Assembly: GCF_014839805.1 (NCBI RefSeq) | Contig: NC_051135.1 | Span: 10,605,291-10,669,290 of the forward strand | DNA length: 64,000 nt | From: Manduca sexta | Lineage: Eukaryota; Arthropoda; Insecta; Lepidoptera; Sphingidae | Direction of reading: 5' to 3' | Part shown: positions 36,118 to 45,328 of the stretch, in pieces | How positions within the stretch are numbered: position 1 is the stretch's first letter | Layout: the number at the start of each line of letters is the position of its first letter | The notes under the pieces: generated by a model | Seen by the model: the letters and a program-made list of their open reading frames with translations, nothing else | The model's database searches: none | Told to the model about the DNA's origin: nothing | Made by a program: the position numbers and the translations under genes

Positions 36118-36212
36118 ACTTCAAACTGGATACTAATAAAGCACACTGCTGCTTGGTGGCATAAGAAGGCATTGTATTACCAAGACGAAACCTCACATAC
36201 GACGCACCTATA
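36118..36212 (-). repeat. Family C fragment, copy 6
   Basis: aaactggatactaataaagc-acactgctgcttggtggca, then aaggcattg and acctcacatacgacgcacct. It joins the truncated SINE-A without a gap. Confidence 0.55.
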
Positions 36213-36214
36213 AA

Positions 36215-37115
36215 AACATTTAATTAACAATTTATAAAACCTAAGCTAAAAATAGAGGTTAAAAAACGACTCAAAGGCAACAGCGATAACGATAAAGAAA
36301 TCGTAAAAGATCGTGAACTCCGATCTTCATTGCTTTCGGCGTTTTAAAAAAACATTGTAAGAATGTTAATGCCGAACTTCAGTGGACTAGTTGTGAACTT
36401 CTTGAGCAGTTTACAAGGGGAGTTCATTAAGAACGTCGTTACTTTGGCGTGTGTTCTAAGAATTAGGCGGAGCGGGAATCTATGGTTAACGAATTTTGCT
36501 TTTGTCTATTGCAAAATATCGTAGAACGTTTATTTGTAAAAGTAGTATAACATAAAATAATTTAAAGCATTTTTAAATGTACTACTTTATTTCTACTAAA
36601 CAAGCGGAACTGATAATAAAACTTTTTTCATTTGACATCAGCTGTCATAAACAGCATTCCCGCCAAAACTGAACCATAGACTATAATTTTTATATTATAA
36701 AAACCAAAAAGTTTTGAATCACAATTTTTAATTAATTTCAAATATCGTTAAAATATTTTTTTAAATGCTTAAATTAATAATTTAATACATAAAAAAATCG
36801 CTGCTCTTATCTATTCCCACCACGAGCGGCTCAGAAGAAATACTTCACTTTCTATAAGTAAGGAAATGAAGTTTTACCCACTCGGGCCTCGTTTAGACTT
36901 TGCTGTAATTGGACTTAACTTGGCATTGTTTGATGCCATCTCAAAATGTTCCACTGACGCCAACTGTTTATTTGCTACTGATTTATTACAGTTTTTAATT
37001 GGTTTGGTCATGGATTGGACCCTTTTGATTACGTCAGTAGAGGTAGTGGCTTAGAAAAGTTTATTTTTAAATTATAGTATATAACATTTCAATGCTGTGC
37101 TAATCATATTTTGAC
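36215..37115. other. AT-rich DNA without recognised features
   Basis: A 62-codon frame at 36866-37054 has no recognisable domain or signal peptide. Confidence 0.4.
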
Positions 37116-37360
37116 TGCTTCGGTGGCGTAGTTGTATTACAGTGCGACTGTAATGCTGGGGTCACAGGTTCGATATAATATTGGGTCGGGCGAAATAATA
37201 TTGGGTTTTTCTACTCAGTATCAACCTAGATTCTGGAATTGTTCCCGATATGGCGATAAGCTCGCCCCTTATCACATCACGGGAGGGATCTAAACAAGGT
37301 AAATAGCGGCATCGGTAGCGCCTCTGCCTACCTCTTCGGGGATAAAGGTATTTGTGTGTG
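37116..37360 (+). mobile_element. tRNA-derived SINE-B, copy
   Basis: tgcttcggtggcgtagttgt, damaged B-box caggttcgatataatattgg, tctactcagtatcaacc, cctcttcggggataaaggta, TG tail. Confidence 0.85.
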
Positions 37361-37589
37361 ATATAATTAAAATTATTTTAGTAAACACAAAATTAATAAC
37401 TTGAGAACCTATAAAAACACTGACAATAGCTAATTCGATGATAATGTCACTATCATCAATAATTTAATGATTGATTTGTTTGGTGTGTTTTCAGAGAATA
37501 AGACCAATTTACTTCTCGCAACGTAAAGGTAAAATCTACATATAAAAAAAAACTACCTTCAAATCCTTGCGTTTTTTATATGTTCACAG

Positions 37590-37772
37590 AAACTGACGCC
37601 ACTGGACCTGATGGTAAGTATAGTGGGGTCCAAAAGAATGTCGACTGACGAGAGATGATTACCCATCGGCAATCGACACAATTATGTCGGTCTGTTGGAT
37701 CCGGATATACACAGGCTGATCCCGGAACGCGACATACGTGGGCTACTATAGCGGGTTTTAACACCTAGCCGA
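37590..37772 (-). repeat. Family D repeat, copy 6, first part
   Basis: gacctgatggtaagtatagt, atcgacacaattatgtcggt, ggctactatagcgggtttta-acacctag. The rest resumes at 38112, so a SINE-A insertion split it. Confidence 0.75.
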
Positions 37773-37792
37773 CGACGACGCCAACGACGATA

Positions 37793-38103
37793 GCCTAGTT
37801 GGGTGTGGAACGGACTGCCAAGACGAATGTCCGCAGGGTCAAATCCCAAGGGCACACACCTCTGACTTTTCTAAAAAATCATGTGTATATTCTTTGTGAA
37901 TTTATCGGTTCGCTTTAACGGTGAAGGAAAACATCGTGAGGAAACCTGCACATTTGAGAAGTTCTCTACAGGAATTTCGAACGTGTGTGCAGTCTACCAA
38001 TCCGCACTAGGCCAGCGTGGTGCACTAAAGCCTAACCCGTCTCAGTAATAAAGGAGGCCCGTGCTCAGCAGTGGGCAAGTATATAATACAGGGCTAATAT
38101 TAT
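37793..38103 (+). mobile_element. tRNA-derived SINE-A, copy 7, nested in family D
   Basis: cgatagcctagttgggtgtg head to gtatataatacagggctaat end, full-length. It interrupts a family D copy. Its 3' end lies 270 bp upstream of the CS-alpha-beta gene's start codon. Confidence 0.9.
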
Positions 38104-38111
38104 TATATTAT

Positions 38112-38165
38112 TATACGGTGGTCGCTATCTAGGCGGATATAAAATATATCCTACCATCAGCAAAT
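38112..38165 (-). repeat. Family D repeat, copy 6, second part
   Basis: tacggtggtcgctatctagg-cggatataaaatatatccta-ccatcagca completes the copy begun at 37590. Confidence 0.75.
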
Positions 38166-38372
38166 TGTGTCGTGTCGAAGCGTGATGAATCGTGTAAAAT
38201 TATCCATTTATCAGGAATTACTGCATACAATACGCTCGAATCCAACTTCTATGATAGTTTACAAGATCCGCTTACGTGAAGTTAATTAACTATTGTTCTG
38301 ACTGAAAAATCAATTAAAAAACTCATTTCGAAGCAATAATATTCAGTGAACGCGCATGGATTGCGCGGGAGA
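38166..38372 (+). promoter_or_regulatory. Proximal 5' region of the CS-alpha-beta gene
   Basis: Only about 200 bp of non-repeat DNA separate the upstream repeats from the start codon. GATA-like motifs are seen (TTATCA at 38208, TGATAG at 38252). An arthropod-type initiator TCAGT lies at 38343-38347, 26 bp before the ATG. I see no convincing TATA box and no clear NF-kappaB site, so induction by infection is not supported by sequence alone. Confidence 0.4.
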
Positions 38373-38379
38373 ATGCTAG
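38356..38379 (+). other. Overlapping 7-codon upstream ORF
   Basis: ATG at 38356 opens seven codons and stops at TAG 38377-38379, out of frame with and overlapping the main ATG at 38373. If transcription begins at the TCAGT initiator, ribosomes meet this ATG first. Its -3 base is C, weaker than the A at -3 of the main ATG. Confidence 0.35.
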
Positions 38380-38424
38380 CGTGTAAAGGTTTGGTGTGGC
38401 TGGCGGTTCTTGGTTGTGGTGTGT
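38373..38424 (+). CDS. Exon 1: signal peptide
   Basis: ATG at 38373 with A at -3; 17 codons plus one base. It encodes a short Lys-containing N-region and a hydrophobic stretch (L-V-W-L-A-V-L-G). The donor GTAAGT at 38425 matches consensus. Reading on past it gives no hydrophobic continuation, whereas joining to exon 2 gives a clean signal-peptidase site. Confidence 0.8.
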
Positions 38425-41400
38425 GTAAGTGCATTTTTATTCGTGTTTTCAAATTTAGTTGTCTCCTATTAATATACAAAGAGCCAAAGGTTTAAAGAAG
38501 ATAAGGATACTATAGAATTTCAGTGATTGTAAGAGAAATAAAACTTCATGTTCCACGGATCATGAAGGCTGCAAAGTCTTCGAAATATAGGGAGAAAATA
38601 ATAATAACCGCGATAAAAACTGTAAATAGTTTTATTTTAATGCCTAACATTCGCATAAATATAAAAATCATTATAAAAATAAAACTGTTTCCCTACGCCA
38701 ATGTTCAAAATGCAGCAAAAATCACCAAAGAATTGTAGTTTTAGAGAGAGCATTTTTATAGAAATTTGAGGGCAACAAAAAGGCTTATGTTATATATATT
38801 TTCAAAAAATATAAGACTAATAATTAATAATGGACTGAAATTTTCGAATTAGAAGTAAAAAGAGTGTTTTTTCTAATTTGAAACTTCCTGTAATGGAAAT
38901 TCAATTCAACATTCCTTGCACATTATTTCACTTACAGTTTTCTAAACAATGAACTACTACTACTTCTAAATTTAATGAACTACTATTATTACTTTTTAGT
39001 AGCCGACATCGATGCAGATTATTTTTACGGGAGATCAACGCGCGCGGCACCCAAAGAGTTCAGCTGTGATAATGAGGTGATGCAACTCTACTGCGACACG
39101 AAATGCGGCGGGAATCACGCTTGCCTGTTCGGGAAGTGTTTTTGCTTGCAATTGGAAGATGGTAAGTCGACTTGGGTTAAGTTTTGTGTTATATAAGATT
39201 GTCAATAGTGTGGATAGCGGGGCGTTCAAGTATTATGTAACGAAATTTGGAGGGAGCGGGGAGGAGGTTCTTTTAAAATGTTACGATGCGTTACAGCGTT
39301 ACGTAACATTGGTTTTAATAAAAAAAATATAGGGAATTAAAATATCACAAAGTTGGCATTCTTTTCGTTTATGATTTACGGGGAGAGGAATCCTTCGATT
39401 GTATTGTCCGTTATTATTATTGCTTTTCAATCGTTTTTTATTTATTTTACTTATTAAAAAAATAATGAAGGTATTTAGCGACTTGCCGGTACTTTGTGTA
39501 TGTAATTGTGACTTTTAGATAAAATTGGTCACTTCAGTATAATGTGATTGATTCCATAGTTGAAATTTGCAGACAAGTGATCTTAAAAATCTTTACCATG
39601 TTTCTGCAACTTATGGAAAAATTAAAGTCAGTAGGATTAAAAGAACTAAAAACAAAAGAATTCGGAACTTAAAAAAAAAATCAAAGAATTCAAAATCTCT
39701 TGTAATGTTTGTTGCTGAAGCTGTCCTACGTGTAGACGAAGCAATCGGCACACTCGGAGCGCGTCGCGATCCTCAAGTTTTCATATCGTAATAACCTATT
39801 TCCTTTCAGAGCCGTGCTGTATCCAAACAGCATCTTACACTTTAATTTTACGAAGTTTAGCGTGCAACGGTACTTACGTTATTTATTACATGTTCGTACA
39901 ATGTTTTAAACTGTAAATTTATTATAAAAGGTAATGTATATTTAACTAGATGATAGTGGCTCTGCCCGCGTTATAGATCATATATAATAATATATAATGA
40001 TAATAATATCAGCCCTGTATTATATACTGTCCCACTGCTGGGCTCGAGCCTCCTCTACTACTGAGAGGGATAAGGCCTTAGTCCACCACGCTGGTCCAGT
40101 GTGGATTGGTAGACATCACATACCCGCAAAATTCTTATGGAAAACTTCTCAGGTATGCAGGTTTCCTCACGATGTTTTCCTTCACTGTTAAACCAAGCGA
40201 TAATTCAGAAAGAATACACACATAATTTTAAAGAAGTCCGAGGTAAGTGCCTTTGCGTTTCGAACCTGCGGACATTTGTCTCGACATTCCGTTCCACAAC
40301 CAACTAGGTTATCGCCGGTTTTTTTATCAATCATACTAGAAATAAAAGTCCAATTATGTTCTTTTTCAGTATAAATAGTAACTACCTTATTGTTTTGTAC
40401 TATTAATGCATAAGGTTATTTATGACGTATATTAATTATGAGGATATTTCATTTCCAGATCACAAGGATACCGTACAAAAACCAGCTCCAAAGAAAGAGA
40501 AGTTTCTAGACTTCGATGACTACACAGAGACTCGTAAGAATTTTGATGAGTGTTACTGATTTCTTACTTCTTTCTTATTCTATGGTAAGACTCCTTTTAA
40601 AGGAAACTTTATTGTTATACATAATATAGTGTCTTTTATATTTTCATTTAAATAATTTTGTTGTTTGTCGTAATGGAACTTTAAAAAACTAGTTATTATT
40701 CGTTTATTTTAATTTGTAGATGAATTGTAATCTTTATTTATTAAGAAGCATAATTTTAAGTTTTTTACTAGGACATTGGAAATACAATAATTTTAAGAAA
40801 AAATTATATCAAAATTATTTTACGACTTAATATTTGGCTCATCCATAGAAAACTAATATATCGACAAAAAACAAAAACTAAGACAACGCATTAGTCTTGC
40901 TTCGAAATCGTCTAACGTTGACATACCTACTAAATTACCTATTATGCGTAAATAATTGAAACATTTATAAAATCGAACAATAAATGTAGATAATTCTCCT
41001 TCCATTAATCACAAACATAAGTACTTACCTATTAATTTGTTATAAAAGCAACAAAAGTAAGTATTAAAATTATAACCACACTACCTCCAAATAAATATCT
41101 GTTCTTTTTTTTTCAAAATAAAACTTTAAATGTAATTACCCCATATAAAAATAGGTATCACGATCGTCAAACAGACCAACAGTTTAAAGAAACTTTCATG
41201 ATAAACGTATATAGTTATCAATTAAAATAATGAAGAAAGGTTATTCGTTAACTTTTGCTTGTATCGTTTTAAATTCAGTAAAATATAATAAGTAAGTACT
41301 TATTTTCTTCTAACACATATTTTGTGTCTAAAATCAAAAACTTTCAGATCTACTTTTAATATTTAACCATCTAAATACTAATATGTGAAATTACAGACTA

Positions 41401-42619
41401 ATAATATACTTACGTAAAGGTAGACATTTAACTGATCACAGGTAGTTAATTCCATTATAATACACATTTACTTGTAGTCTCTAAATAAACAAAGCGCTGG
41501 TTACTTAATATCACAAAACTATCAAAAAATAAAATGAATATGACAATTTACAAACACCGCAACTTAGTAGCATAATAAATTATGACGTTTAATGGACGTA
41601 AAAAGTGACAACTATACAAAGTCGGTTAACGTGAAGCCGAAAATGCTCGGGTTACCTTTGCCCATATCTTCCGCGCGATTCCGACAAACACTGGCATAGA
41701 AAGTCATACAAAGTGCTGCCATCTATATTAAAAAACATACTACGACATTAAGCCGCTTGACAGCGGGTTACCTTGCGCCAGTGGCGTCACAATTTCACTT
41801 TGGTAACGGAATTTCTGGGGAACTAAATACAAAGTGCGCCATCTATCGTTATTTAAAATAGGTAATCGATATCGATTAAATTAACAAACAATGGGCTATT
41901 CGCCGATAGATGTCATTATTAAGTGATCATTAATTAGTAAGTTAAGCTATTATAATTATTGTCCACTGTCTGGTATGTTGTAAATTTATATTTGCCTATT
42001 AAATATTTTGTTTAGTATTACCGAAAACCTAAAAGGGAAGCCGGTGGGAATCGGCTTGTATGGACGCTTCGCCACTGGCTCCCAATATTTTTAACTCGCA
42101 GAAATTTTAGGAACCCTACTTGGAAATTTGATGCAGCACCTTATGATTTTTAGCGTTACGCCTTTTCCCTTTTCAAGGATAAGCAGGGTAGTCACGCGCA
42201 TTTTGCAAGCAATATTAGACCTCGTATAATAGGGAAAGAATATAAGTTTACAGAATACACACACAGTCAATAAAGCAGTTTAGGTCAAACCTCTATTTAA
42301 TCCAATACTATCTTTAACAGCATTAATGCCAGCCAATACGTACCCCAAACGGCCAGCCCTTCGTCACCACATAGCCCACTTCTGCCCAAATCTAGAAGAA
42401 GCTAGAAAATGTATCAGATCGTGTATGAAGCTCGGCAAGCCGGCGTTTTGTGGAAAGGACCACGTCTGTTACTGCGGGCACAAAACTGAAACGCCGAAGG
42501 ATGATGAAGAAGTGGATGTCAAAAAAATTTACGCGCAATTCTATGATTTGTACACCAAGTACTTTGGTGCCCGTAGTAATCATTACGATAGTCATGAATA
42601 TGACTATGATCGTCATTAA
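38373..42619 (+). CDS. Secreted two-domain CS-alpha-beta (defensin-like) precursor, four coding exons
   Basis: Predicted 195-residue protein from exons 38373-38424, 39000-39161, 40459-40533 and 42321-42619. All three introns are GT-AG and phase 1. Residues 1-19 are a signal peptide (hydrophobic core L7-V17, V-L-A before the cut). Residues 20-32 are acidic and end R-S-T-R, a furin-type site. Domain 1 has six Cys (40, 49, 53, 59, 64, 66) spaced C-x8-C-x3-C-x5-C-x4-C-x-C. A linker (67-117) contains K106-R107. Domain 2 has six Cys (118, 127, 131, 140, 146, 148) spaced C-x8-C-x3-C-x8-C-x5-C-x-C. C-x3-C followed by C-x-C is the CS-alpha-beta signature of insect defensins and scorpion toxins. The tail (149-195) is acidic, then Tyr/Asp/His-rich. 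Domain 1 has an unusually short third loop. Function is not shown by sequence: antimicrobial, protease- or channel-directed, or signalling roles are all possible. I know no named family with this exact layout; lepidopteran X-tox proteins also carry tandem CS-alpha-beta motifs. Confidence 0.85.
38548..38690. mobile_element. MITE H fragment in intron 1
   Basis: ccacggatcatgaaggctgc-aaagtcttcgaaatatag, ataaccgcgataaaaactgt, tagttttattttaatgccta-acattcgc: the right half of MITE H. Open frames here are from the MITE. Confidence 0.65.
39000..39161 (+). CDS. Exon 2: pro-segment and first CS-alpha-beta domain
   Basis: Acceptor attattactttttag at 38999; donor GTAAGT at 39162; 162 nt, phase 1 at both ends. 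It carries the acidic pro-segment, R-S-T-R and all six cysteines of domain 1 as a self-contained cassette. An ATG at 38975 gives an open frame through the acceptor, but it lies in the intron and would lack a signal peptide. Confidence 0.85.
39755..39778 (+). repeat. Repeat K core fragment in intron 2
   Basis: gagcgcgtcgcgatcctcaa matches the core of repeat K at 11170. Confidence 0.3.
39952..39978 (-). mobile_element. Helitron-like terminal fragment in intron 2
   Basis: aactagatgatagtggctct-gcccgcgtta resembles the CTAG-ended family G terminus in reverse. Only the end survives, next to a SINE-A. Confidence 0.4.
39997..40317 (-). mobile_element. tRNA-derived SINE-A, copy 8, in intron 2
   Basis: atatcagccctgtattatat through ccaactaggttatcgccgg. 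Full-length, antisense to the host gene. It carries its own splice-like and poly(T) motifs but leaves the exon junctions untouched. Confidence 0.9.
40459..40533 (+). CDS. Exon 3: acidic linker
   Basis: Acceptor ttcatttccag ends at 40458; donor GTAAGA at 40534; 75 nt, phase 1 at both ends, so it can be skipped without a frameshift. It encodes a Lys/Pro segment (K-P-A-P-K-K-E-K) followed by an acidic/aromatic one (F-L-D-F-D-D-Y). No cysteine. Confidence 0.75.
42031..42090 (+). repeat. Repeat L, copy 2, in intron 3
   Basis: gggaagccggtgggaatcgg-cttgtatggacgcttcgcca matches 20645-20705. Neighbouring GC-richer blocks (41640-41850) in this intron are probably repeats too, but I cannot name them. 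Confidence 0.4.
42321..42619 (+). CDS. Exon 4: second CS-alpha-beta domain and tail
   Basis: Acceptor tactatctttaacag ends at 42320; stop TAA 42617-42619. The Met at 42326 is an internal residue, not the start: the frame continues from exon 3 through the acceptor. It carries K-R, domain 2 with a cationic first half, then K-K and a tail of alternating Tyr, Asp and His. Confidence 0.87.
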
Positions 42620-42801
42620 AGGGATGATGATTGATTTGTGTTTCATTAACGCTGCAAATTTAGGTTGATCGCCCGACTTAGTTTTTGACAGCATGGTCTT
42701 TCGGGTCAAAATTATCATCTCACAGATCGACGTAAACTTATTTTCTTTAATACTTCTATTGTTATACTTCGATTTTTATCCTCCTTTTCTTCGCTGTAAC
42801 A

Positions 42802-42807
42802 AATAAA
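42802..42807 (+). terminator. Poly(A) signal of the CS-alpha-beta gene
   Basis: AATAAA 183 bp after the stop codon, followed by the GT-rich ttgcgattgtatctcgg. The implied 3' UTR is about 200 nt. Confidence 0.7.
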
Positions 42808-43026
42808 CTCTTATTGCGATTGTATCTCGGACTTATTTATTTTACGTAACCGATATAAGTACAATTGAGTATGAATTTATAGAAGAAAGGAAATAATACA
42901 TTGTGTGGTAAGATTATGGGGTTTATTCTGTCCCGAAACACTAAATAATTTTCCATTTCATAACTTTTTGATCGCTATACAACATACACCATGTTATTTA
43001 AACTTCTTCTTTTGTTTCCATGTTCA

Positions 43027-43078
43027 CTACGGTCGCTATTCGGATGCGTAAAAATATCCTAAAATCAGCAAATTCTGC
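43027..43078 (-). repeat. Family D terminal fragment
   Basis: actacggtcgctattcggat-gcgtaaaaatatcctaaaat-cagcaaatt is the CTGGTGGTAGG-side end in reverse, diverged. Confidence 0.45.
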
Positions 43079-43091
43079 ACAATGTATATAA

Positions 43092-43398
43092 AATAATATC
43101 AGCTCTGTATAATATAGAGTTCTGGTGGTGTTCAAGGGGCTCCTCTATTACTGAGAGGAATTAGGCCTTAGTCCACCACGCTGGCCAGTGCGGATTGGCA
43201 GACTTCACATACCCTCAAAATTCTTATTGAGAACTCCTCAAGTATTCAGATTTTCTAACGATGTTTTCCTTCACTAATACGCAAGCAATAATTCACAAAG
43301 AATACAAACATAACTTTAGAAAAGTAAGAGGTGCCCTTGAGTCATGAACCTGCAGACTTGTCTCGGCAGTCCGTTCTAATCCCAACTACGCTATCGTC
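43092..43398 (-). mobile_element. tRNA-derived SINE-A, copy 9
   Basis: aatatcagctctgtataata through cccaactacgctatcgtc, full-length but diverged. Confidence 0.85.
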
Positions 43399-43399
43399 A

Positions 43400-44785
43400 C
43401 TACAAGACAGAAGAAAGGTTTAAAAACTAAACTATTGACAAATGATCAAAGAGTTATCCACAATCGATTTGCTGTCGTCAAAAGCAATTCAGTACGGCTG
43501 ATCACGTTTCTGGAACAAGGAAAGGATCAGCTCGTGCATTCGTTGATGATGTAATGCCTAAGACGCATTTCCGATCAATTGTATTCCATATCTGTAAGAA
43601 ACAATTCGGACACCGGCTATTATAGGAACTATTGAAGATGAAATCTAGCAAAAACTGCTAAAATGAGTTTTCGGGTTCAATACCATATTTCTATCTTTTA
43701 GAAACTAAATACATTTATTACTTAATATCGATGGCTTCTGAGGTGAACGAAAATCTGCACCCCTGAAAATGAACACGGAAATACGAAGGTAAATAATATT
43801 ATATTATTATTATTTAACAAAAGGCTTAATACAGAACACAATCATTATTAACAATAATTAAGCACTAAATTAACAAATTACACTAAGACTACATTGCCTT
43901 CCCTAAACCTATGCTAATTGATATTAAATTGCGGAAACGATTTTACAATAAACAATTAACAGAGTTTACACCTGCTTATACTTAAGTGAATTATATAAAT
44001 AAAAATTGTATGGTTATTAATTGTACTACTTATATACGTCTTAATTTACTAATACTACATAAAAACCTTGTTATCTATTGTCGATAGCTATTACCTATAT
44101 TTATCAATAATCACACAATACAACCAATCTCCTAACATATTCATAATTTAAACTATAAAGCAAATTCAATTGCCACGATAAATTTCTTTCAAATCTCGAT
44201 GCGAGGGGCACAAGCGTTGTCTCTGATTTATATGCTGCTAACGGAGCCGCAACCCAACTGAATTTTAATTACAAACAACCCTCGCAAGTTCCCGTTGTGA
44301 CATAAAGCAGGAGTTAGAAGTGTCTTCAAAGAAAACTTGTGAGCGTGGAGGTAATTTCATTAGATGGAATTTATAGACTACTTTAGCTTTTAAATTGGAT
44401 GTGATAAATAGTGTACGTAAGGCGCTTTAATACGGATTGTTTTGATTTAGGATTTGGGTAGGTTTTTAGTGTTGTTGATGTTCTTTATTAATGACGGCTG
44501 TCCGTTAAAAATGAAGGTTTACGATGATGTTGCTCATATTTAGTTAAGAATATTTCTAAAGGATATTGAATTGGCTTTGAACTTCCTAAAAGATATTTTC
44601 TTTTCATGGTTTCGACTCAGTTTACGGTCTTTTTAATTTGTAAGCATACTTTGACTAGAGTTCATCTGGTTAGTCATAACTGTTTTTAAATCTGCCATCA
44701 AGCATCAACACTTAAATCTGTTTTAATTACAAATATAGTCAACAAAATTATCGTGCAATAAGAACTATCAACGGTAAATGCATAT
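43400..44785. other. AT-rich DNA without recognised features
   Basis: No exon or named repeat is seen. Confidence 0.4.
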
Positions 44786-45040
44786 TTCTGGATTGATTAA
44801 CTGGTATAACGCGTATCTTCAGATCTCTTCATCTCTTAGATTAACAAGAAGCAAAATCACTTGCCAGTTAAAATAGAAAAAGAACTAAAAAACTTCAAGG
44901 AAATACAGAGAGCGAAGTTCTGGATTGATTAATTGGTATAACGCCTATCTTCAGATCTCTTTATCTCTTAGATTTACAAAAAGCAAAATTACTTAGCAGT
45001 AAAAATAGAAAAAACTAAGAAATCTCAAGGGAATATAGTT
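44786..45040. repeat. 132-bp tandem duplication
   Basis: Units at 44786 and 44918 share ttctggattgattaaYtggt-ataacgcSta and cttcagatctctt-atctcttaga, ending aaaatagaaaaa..ctcaaggRaata. Confidence 0.8.
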
Positions 45041-45269
45041 TTTTTTGGCGGTCCTATCTAGCAGTTCTATATAAGTGTAAGAAACTTCACAAGTGTTAGG
45101 CGGAATATTTATTGATTGTGGAACAACGCATTATAATACTCAATCCCTTGCTTACATTTATTTCCGTCCGTGTATATCCGTATATTTTATCGCCATTCAT
45201 TTATTCAAAGTTTCTGAGTATGTTTATGTTAATCTTGTAACCGTTATTAATTGAGTTACTTGTATTAGT

Positions 45270-45328
45270 TACCTCGTTCGAAAATTGTGTTAACAACGAT
45301 GAGGGAGTTTATTTTTATTAGATTTTGC
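45270..45328 (+). repeat. Segment shared with the flank of the 16.3-kb SINE-B
   Basis: tacctcgttcgaaaattgtg-ttaacaacgatgaggga and tattagattttgcaaga match 16229-16300 immediately upstream of another SINE-B. Confidence 0.55.

Noticed and set aside
38166..38372. NF-kappaB (Relish/Dif) site upstream of the defensin-like gene
   Set aside because: ggaattactg is only a half match; I do not see a full GGGRNNYYCC site.
38975..39161. ATG at 38975 as the start of the cysteine-rich protein
   Set aside because: It lies upstream of the acceptor at 38999 and gives no signal peptide. Splicing to 38373-38424 gives a proper one in the right phase.
42326..42619. ATG at 42326 as an independent 97-residue gene
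   Set aside because: No signal peptide, and the frame runs open through a consensus acceptor into phase with exon 3.
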